A DNA stretch of 9,008 nucleotides from an uncultured Myxococcales bacterium. Its GTDB lineage: Bacteria > Myxococcota_A > Polyangia > Polyangiales > Polyangiaceae. Within the stretch, counting starts at the first letter, position 1, and each line of letters opens with the position of its first letter. The DNA lies in assembly GCA_937998045.1 (NCBI GenBank), contig CALKVG010000283.1:1-9008 (forward strand). The letters run 5' to 3'. Position numbers and translations under genes: made by a program. The notes under the pieces are model-generated. The model saw only the letters and a list, made by a program, of their open reading frames with translations. It was not told where the DNA came from and did no database searches. This document shows positions 5,188 through 9,008 of this stretch, piece by piece.

Positions 5188-6858
5188 ATGGCCACGGTGC
5201 TTGGGGCTCTGAGGGGCGCCGAACGACAGGACGAGATCTTCCCGCGGCTCAGCGATGCGCAGATTGCCCGGATCGCTCCGTTCGGCCGAAAGCGTGCGGT
5301 GCGCGAGGGCGAGGTGCTCCTCGAGCAAGGCCAGGTGGCCCCGAACCTCTACGTCGTGCTCGCCGGCGCCGTGGACCTCGTGCGCAGCACGCTGATCGGC
5401 GAAGAGTTGATCCGCACGCAACGACGTGGCGAGTTCACCGGCGAGCTCGACGTCCTCGGCGGCCGCCAGTCGCTCGTCTCGGCGCGGGCGCGCGAGGGCG
5501 GCGAGACGCTCGAGGTCACCCGCGAAGGTCTGCGTCGTATCGTCGTGGGCGACGCGGAGCTGAGCGACGTCCTGATGCGTGCATTTATTTTGCGACGCTC
5601 GATGGGCATCGAGCGCGGCATCGGGGCCGCGGTCGTGGTGGGCTCGCGGTACTCGGCGGCCACTCTGCAGCTGAAAGAGTTCCTGGCCCGCAACGGCCAA
5701 CCCTACACGTACGTCGACGTCGAGTCGGCGGCGGAGGTGCAGCACCTGCTCGAACGCTTCGACGTGTGCCCTGGGGACGTTCCGGTGGTGCTCTGCGGCC
5801 GCAAGGTCGTGCTTCGCCGGCCGAGCAAGAGTCAGGTCGCCGAGTGCCTCGGCTTCAATCCGCGTCTCGACGAGACACGCATTCACGACGTCATCGTCGT
5901 CGGCGCGGGCCCGTCCGGCCTGGCCGCGGCCGTGTACGGGGCATCCGAGGGGCTCGACGTCGTCGTGGTCGAAGCCGAGGCACCCGGCGGTCAAGCCGCC
6001 TTCAGCTCGAAGATCGAAAACTACCTGGGCTTTCCTACCGGGGTCACGGGTCAAGACCTTGCCGGCCGCGCCTACGCACAGGCGGAGAAGTTCGGCGCCG
6101 ACGTTGTCATCGCGCGAACCGCGCAGCGGCTCGATTGTGCCGAGACCCCCTACCGGGTCGTGGTGGGCGAGGGCGGGCACCTGCTCGCCCGATCCATCGT
6201 GCTTGCTGACGGCGCGCGCTACCGGCGGCCGGCCGTGCCCAACCTCGCCCGCTTCGAAGGAGCGGGCGTCTACTATGCCGCGACTCCCATCGAGGCGCAG
6301 CTTTGCAAGAACGAGCAAGTGATCGTCGTCGGCGGCGGCAACTCGGCGGGACAAGCGGCCGTGTTCCTCACGGAGTTCGTCGCACACGTCCACATGCTCG
6401 TTCGCTCCGGCGGCCTGAAGGACACGATGTCCGCGTATCTGGTGCATCGCATCCGCGACAACCCCCAGATCACGCTGCACACGCATACCGAGCTCGAAGC
6501 GCTGGAAGGCGACCGGGAGCTCGAACGCGTCCGCTGGCGCAACAACGTCACGGGCGAGACGGAGGAGCGCCGCATCCGGCACGTCTTCGTGATGACCGGC
6601 GCGGATCCGAACACGGAGTGGCTAAGGGGCTGCGTCGCGCTCGACGACGGGGGCTTCATCAAGACCGGTCAGGACCTCGCCCCGGGCGATCTCGGCGGGT
6701 GGGCCTCGGAGATGCGCCGCCCATACATGCTCGAGACGAGCATCCGCGGCGTGTTCGCCGTCGGCGATGTCCGGTCGGGAAGCGTCAAGCGCGTAGCCTC
6801 CGCGGTCGGCGAGGGAGCCGTGTGCGTGCAGTTGCTGCACAAGGCGCTCGCCGAGTGA
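5188..6858 (+). CDS. Cyclic-nucleotide-binding-like / glutaredoxin-like / thioredoxin-reductase-like fusion flavoprotein
   Basis: A 556-residue cytosolic NAD(P)H-dependent flavoprotein with three modules. Residues ~14-135 form a CRP-type cNMP-binding fold (VLLEQGQVAPNLYVVLAGAV, then GEFTGELDVLGG). Residues ~147-224 form a glutaredoxin-like fold (VVVGSRYSAATLQLKEFLA, cis-Pro region VPVVL, CLGFN end). Residues 233-556 are a thioredoxin-reductase module with FAD site VVGAGPSGLAAA, GGQAAFSSKIENYLGFP, NAD(P)H site VVGGGNSAGQAA (380-391) and FAD site VFAVGDVRSG (522-531). The TrxR active-site CxxC is absent: the region reads YYAATPIEAQLC, leaving only Cys373. The Grx-like CxxC is replaced by SRYS. 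Such fusions are usually annotated as thioredoxin reductases, but without the cysteine pair the acceptor is unlikely to be thioredoxin; ferredoxin/flavodoxin-type or other acceptors are alternatives. GAGGG precedes the ATG by about 6 nt, overlapping the formaldehyde dehydrogenase stop region 8 bp upstream, which indicates an operon. Confidence 0.93.
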   Translation: MATVLGALRGAERQDEIFPRLSDAQIARIAPFGRKRAVREGEVLLEQGQVAPNLYVVLAGAVDLVRSTLIGEELIRTQRRGEFTGELDVLGGRQSLVSARAREGGETLEVTREGLRRIVVGDAELSDVLMRAFILRRSMGIERGIGAAVVVGSRYSAATLQLKEFLARNGQPYTYVDVESAAEVQHLLERFDVCPGDVPVVLCGRKVVLRRPSKSQVAECLGFNPRLDETRIHDVIVVGAGPSGLAAAVYGASEGLDVVVVEAEAPGGQAAFSSKIENYLGFPTGVTGQDLAGRAYAQAEKFGADVVIARTAQRLDCAETPYRVVVGEGGHLLARSIVLADGARYRRPAVPNLARFEGAGVYYAATPIEAQLCKNEQVIVVGGGNSAGQAAVFLTEFVAHVHMLVRSGGLKDTMSAYLVHRIRDNPQITLHTHTELEALEGDRELERVRWRNNVTGETEERRIRHVFVMTGADPNTEWLRGCVALDDGGFIKTGQDLAPGDLGGWASEMRRPYMLETSIRGVFAVGDVRSGSVKRVASAVGEGAVCVQLLHKALAE

Positions 6859-6974
6859 GTCTTCTCGCCGCCGACCGTTTCCAAGTTCTCGCGGGCCGGA
6901 ACGACCTGCGCAGACCAAGCACCGGTGATGCTATTGATGCGCTTTTCGCAACTGCAGATATCCAGGCGTGCAAC

Positions 6975-7376
6975 TCAAGGTTGGCGTCGCACTGTTCCCG
7001 AGAGAGAGGTTAGTACTGGACAGTACTTGCAGAGAGTGGACGCGAGGCGCTGGAGGTCCACCGGCTTGGTCAGGCAATCCGCGACACCGAGCGCCAGGAC
7101 GTCTTCCTTCCGAAATGCTCCGCCCGAGACCACAACGACCGGAATCTCGTCCAGCAATGCCTCGCGCCGCGCCTCCGCAATGAACTGCCGGCCGTTCATG
7201 CCGGGCATCATCAGGTCCAGCAGTATGACGGACGGGGCCGCGCCCTTTCTCAGGAGATCGAGCGCCTTGCTGCCTTCGGGTGCCACCAGGACCTCGTATC
7301 CCAAGTCCTCGAGCACGAGCTGCATCGCCTCCAGGACGTCCGCGTCGTCATCCACGATGAGAACCCTCGCGGTCAT
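6975..7376 (-). CDS. Single-domain response regulator (CheY-like receiver)
   Basis: A 133-residue receiver domain with no output domain. The acidic pocket is Asp9-Asp10 (VLIVDDDADV), the phosphoacceptor is Asp54 (VILLDLMMPGMNG), the switch Ser is Ser84 (VVVSGG), and the conserved Lys is Lys104 (CLTKPVD). All residues for phosphotransfer are present. The ATG at 7376 overlaps the stop of the histidine kinase (ATGA), and GAAGAAAG lies just upstream within the kinase gene, so the two are translationally coupled and very likely cognate. Without a DNA-binding or enzymatic output it must act by protein contact, as a phosphorelay intermediate, or as a phosphate sink. The last ~20 residues (from KYCPVLTS) extend past the receiver fold and match nothing I recognise. 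Confidence 0.93.
   Translation of the reverse strand: MTARVLIVDDDADVLEAMQLVLEDLGYEVLVAPEGSKALDLLRKGAAPSVILLDLMMPGMNGRQFIAEARREALLDEIPVVVVSGGAFRKEDVLALGVADCLTKPVDLQRLASTLCKYCPVLTSLSGTVRRQP
7012..7027. repeat. Paired AGTACT palindromes (AGTACT-GGAC-AGTACT)
   Basis: Two copies of the 6-bp palindrome AGTACT are separated by four bases, together a 16-bp near-symmetrical element. It lies in the last codons of the response regulator, upstream of the convergent intergenic gap. It could be chance; its AT-richer composition stands out from its surroundings. No function can be assigned. Confidence 0.3.
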
Positions 7377-8902
7377 GCGGCTTTCTTCGTTTCCAACGGC
7401 AAGGTGAGAAGGAAGGTGGATCCGACGCCGACGCTGCTCCGGACCTCCACGGTTCCGCCCATCATGCTCACGAGGGTTCGCACGATGTAGAGCCCCAGCC
7501 CGAGGCCGCCGTACTCCTCCGCCGGAACCGCGCGCTCGAAGCGCTCGAATACCGTCTGCAAGCGGTCGGGCGGAATGCCAATCCCGCGGTCCTCGACCTC
7601 GAGCCGCGCCACTCCATTCACTCTCTCGATCGCGACGTCGATCGGCGTTTCTCGCCCGAACTTGGCGGCGTTCGAGAGCAGGTTGACCACCATCTGCTCC
7701 AGACGCTGGCGATCCCACCGACCGAGGACGGGCCCTCCCCGACTTCGGACGAAGACCACGCAACCCGCGGCCTGGAGCTCGGGGGCGAGCAGCGCGACGG
7801 ATCCCTCGGCGACGGCGACCAGGTCGACCTCTTCGACGTGAAGATCGAGCTTTCCCTCCTGGACCCGCGATACGTCGAGCAGGGTGTCGACGAGCCCCGT
7901 CAGCCGCCGCGCTTGGCGCTCGACGATGCCGAACGCTCGCGTGATCCGGTCGGGCGTGAGCGCCACCGTGCCGGAGCGGACCCCCTGCACGACGAGCTGC
8001 AAAGAGTGAACAGGCGTGTGGAGTTCGTGGGCTGCGATGGAGAGAAACTCGTCTCGTGAGCGGATCGCGTCGAGCGCCTCGTTGGTCTTCGTGCGCTGTC
8101 GACTTAGGGCGCGGTTCATCCCGCATCCGGCGATGGCGACCCCCAGGATTAGATTGCTGGCACCGATGACCGCGTACGCCAAGCCCACGCTGGCCACGAG
8201 GCCTTTCCCCGGTGGCGACGTCGGGCTGTGTCCCAGGAAGACCATTGCGGCCATGGCCGTGTAATGCATCCCCGCGATGGCGACGCCCAGAACGACGCCG
8301 GCCGCGGCGCGCATCAGGAAGCCGCGCACCGTGAGGTTCGTGCGAAACTTGACGGACAGCCAAAGGCCCGCCCCGGAGGCGACCACGGCGATGCCGATGG
8401 ACGCGGCGACGAGAAGGTAGTTCCAGGTGTAACCGACCGGCATGCGCATCGCGCCGATCGCGATGTAGTGGAGACCCCCGATGGCGGCGCCCATCGCGAG
8501 GCCGCAGACGATCCGGGCCGCTGGGGACATCTCGCACTTGGTCGCCGCAAACAGCGCCACGATGGATCCGACGATCGCGACGGAAAGCGAGAGAAGCAGC
8601 AGCGGGACGTAGTACCGGATCTCGACTCCCGGAATGGTGAGCGCGAGCATCGCGACGAAGTGCATGCTCCAGATGCCGGCCCCCTGGGCCAGCCCTCCGG
8701 CAGCGACCCAGGCGAGACGGTGCCGCGCCTGCTCCACCATGCTCACTGCGAGCTCCAACGCCGTGTAGGACGCGAGGATCGCAATGACGATCGAGAACAC
8801 GACCAGGACTGGCTGGTGCGCGTGGTGCAGGGTGCGCGTACTGCGTGCATAAAGGAAGCCGCAGGGCACTACGGCCCCGCCTCCACTTCTGGAGGGGCCC
8901 AT
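7373..8902 (-). CDS. MHYT-domain membrane sensor histidine kinase
   Basis: A membrane sensor kinase of 509 residues with this start. The N-terminal ~260 residues carry seven hydrophobic segments (about 29-51, 63-86, 99-120, 128-152, 162-183, 195-220, 235-260) with the three MHYT-type motifs: WSMHFVAM at 78-85, GLHYIAIGAM at 143-152 and GMHYTAMAAM at 211-220. In this family the Met/His residues are proposed to bind copper and sense O2, CO or NO. The kinase core follows: H-box FLSIAAHELHTP with phosphoacceptor His292, N-box VVNLLSNAAKFG (Asn411), G1 box EDRGIGIPP (Asp438) and G2 box GGLGLGLYIV (465-474). No PAS or HAMP is seen between sensor and core. The ATG at 8902 has no well-placed Shine-Dalgarno; an in-frame GTG at 8998 would add 32 residues of low-complexity character, so the start is uncertain. 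The gene is coupled to the response regulator downstream. Confidence 0.93.
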   Translation of the reverse strand: MGPSRSGGGAVVPCGFLYARSTRTLHHAHQPVLVVFSIVIAILASYTALELAVSMVEQARHRLAWVAAGGLAQGAGIWSMHFVAMLALTIPGVEIRYYVPLLLLSLSVAIVGSIVALFAATKCEMSPAARIVCGLAMGAAIGGLHYIAIGAMRMPVGYTWNYLLVAASIGIAVVASGAGLWLSVKFRTNLTVRGFLMRAAAGVVLGVAIAGMHYTAMAAMVFLGHSPTSPPGKGLVASVGLAYAVIGASNLILGVAIAGCGMNRALSRQRTKTNEALDAIRSRDEFLSIAAHELHTPVHSLQLVVQGVRSGTVALTPDRITRAFGIVERQARRLTGLVDTLLDVSRVQEGKLDLHVEEVDLVAVAEGSVALLAPELQAAGCVVFVRSRGGPVLGRWDRQRLEQMVVNLLSNAAKFGRETPIDVAIERVNGVARLEVEDRGIGIPPDRLQTVFERFERAVPAEEYGGLGLGLYIVRTLVSMMGGTVEVRSSVGVGSTFLLTLPLETKKAA

Positions 8903-9008
8903 CCCTTTCTCGAAAGTCGAGGACAGCCGACGAAAGAAAGCGTCCGCTTCTCCTGGCTTCGTCCCGGTCGCTGTTGAAAGTTGAGGTGGCGGTTTCACCC
9001 GCCCCGAG

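Noticed and set aside
5140..6582. 480-codon minus-strand open frame opposite the TrxR-like fusion
   Set aside because: Antisense to a gene with intact FAD and NAD(P)H motifs; composition is rich in His, Asp and Arg with no recognisable domain.
6859..6974. Search for a bidirectional terminator between the convergent fusion and response regulator genes
   Set aside because: Only a 4-bp stem (TGCG-CTTTT-CGCA) was found; too weak to call.
8903..9008. Extension of the histidine kinase to the in-frame GTG at 8998
   Set aside because: The extra 32 residues are Pro/Gly/charged with no family resemblance, and MHYT proteins normally start shortly before the first membrane segment; kept only as an alternative.
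1..9008. CRISPR arrays, tRNA/rRNA genes, insertion sequences, integrases
   Set aside because: No regularly spaced repeats, cloverleaf-like sequences, transposase motifs or terminal inverted repeats were seen on reading through; a covariance-model scan was not possible.

Overview
The window is GC-rich chromosomal DNA (third codon positions strongly G/C) with compact bacterial gene organisation and mostly short intergenic gaps. Gene content (DUF2795 protein with a zinc-finger-like N-terminus, MHYT-domain histidine kinase, cNMP-domain/thioredoxin-reductase-like fusion, type II NADH dehydrogenase, site-2 protease) fits a large-genome, probably soil or sediment bacterium, such as Acidobacteriota, Rokubacteria/Methylomirabilota, Binatota or Myxococcota. 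Nothing in the sequence fixes the phylum. No rRNA, tRNA, CRISPR array, insertion sequence or phage gene was seen.

Left block (minus strand, 3-2627), in transcription order from right to left: a DUF2795-repeat protein with a degenerate zinc finger, a HAD-family phosphatase/phosphomutase, then a decayed stretch holding the 3' ends of two unrelated genes (glucose-6-phosphate dehydrogenase, then an aldo/keto reductase) fused in one frame, and finally a site-2 protease that runs off the left edge.

Centre block (plus strand, 2781-6858), divergent from the left block: a type II NADH:quinone dehydrogenase (ndh), a zinc-dependent glutathione-independent formaldehyde dehydrogenase interrupted by a frame-shifting internal deletion, and, 8 bp after its stop, a 556-residue flavoprotein that joins a cyclic-nucleotide-binding-like domain, a cysteine-less glutaredoxin-like domain and a thioredoxin-reductase-like module without the CxxC redox pair.

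Right block (minus strand, 6975-8902): an MHYT-domain membrane histidine kinase whose stop codon overlaps the start of a single-domain response regulator (ATGA), converging on the centre block.

The shared theme of the centre block is NAD(P)H and electron traffic: formaldehyde oxidation would make NADH, NDH-2 would pass it to quinone, and the TrxR-like fusion would use NAD(P)H for an unknown acceptor, possibly gated by its sensor domain. That link is inference. Two loci (862-1248 and 4245-5179) show gene decay or deletion, both affecting dehydrogenase/reductase genes. The best candidate for something undescribed is the three-domain fusion at 5188-6858, which keeps the architecture of a thiol-redox enzyme but lacks the expected redox cysteines in both redox modules.
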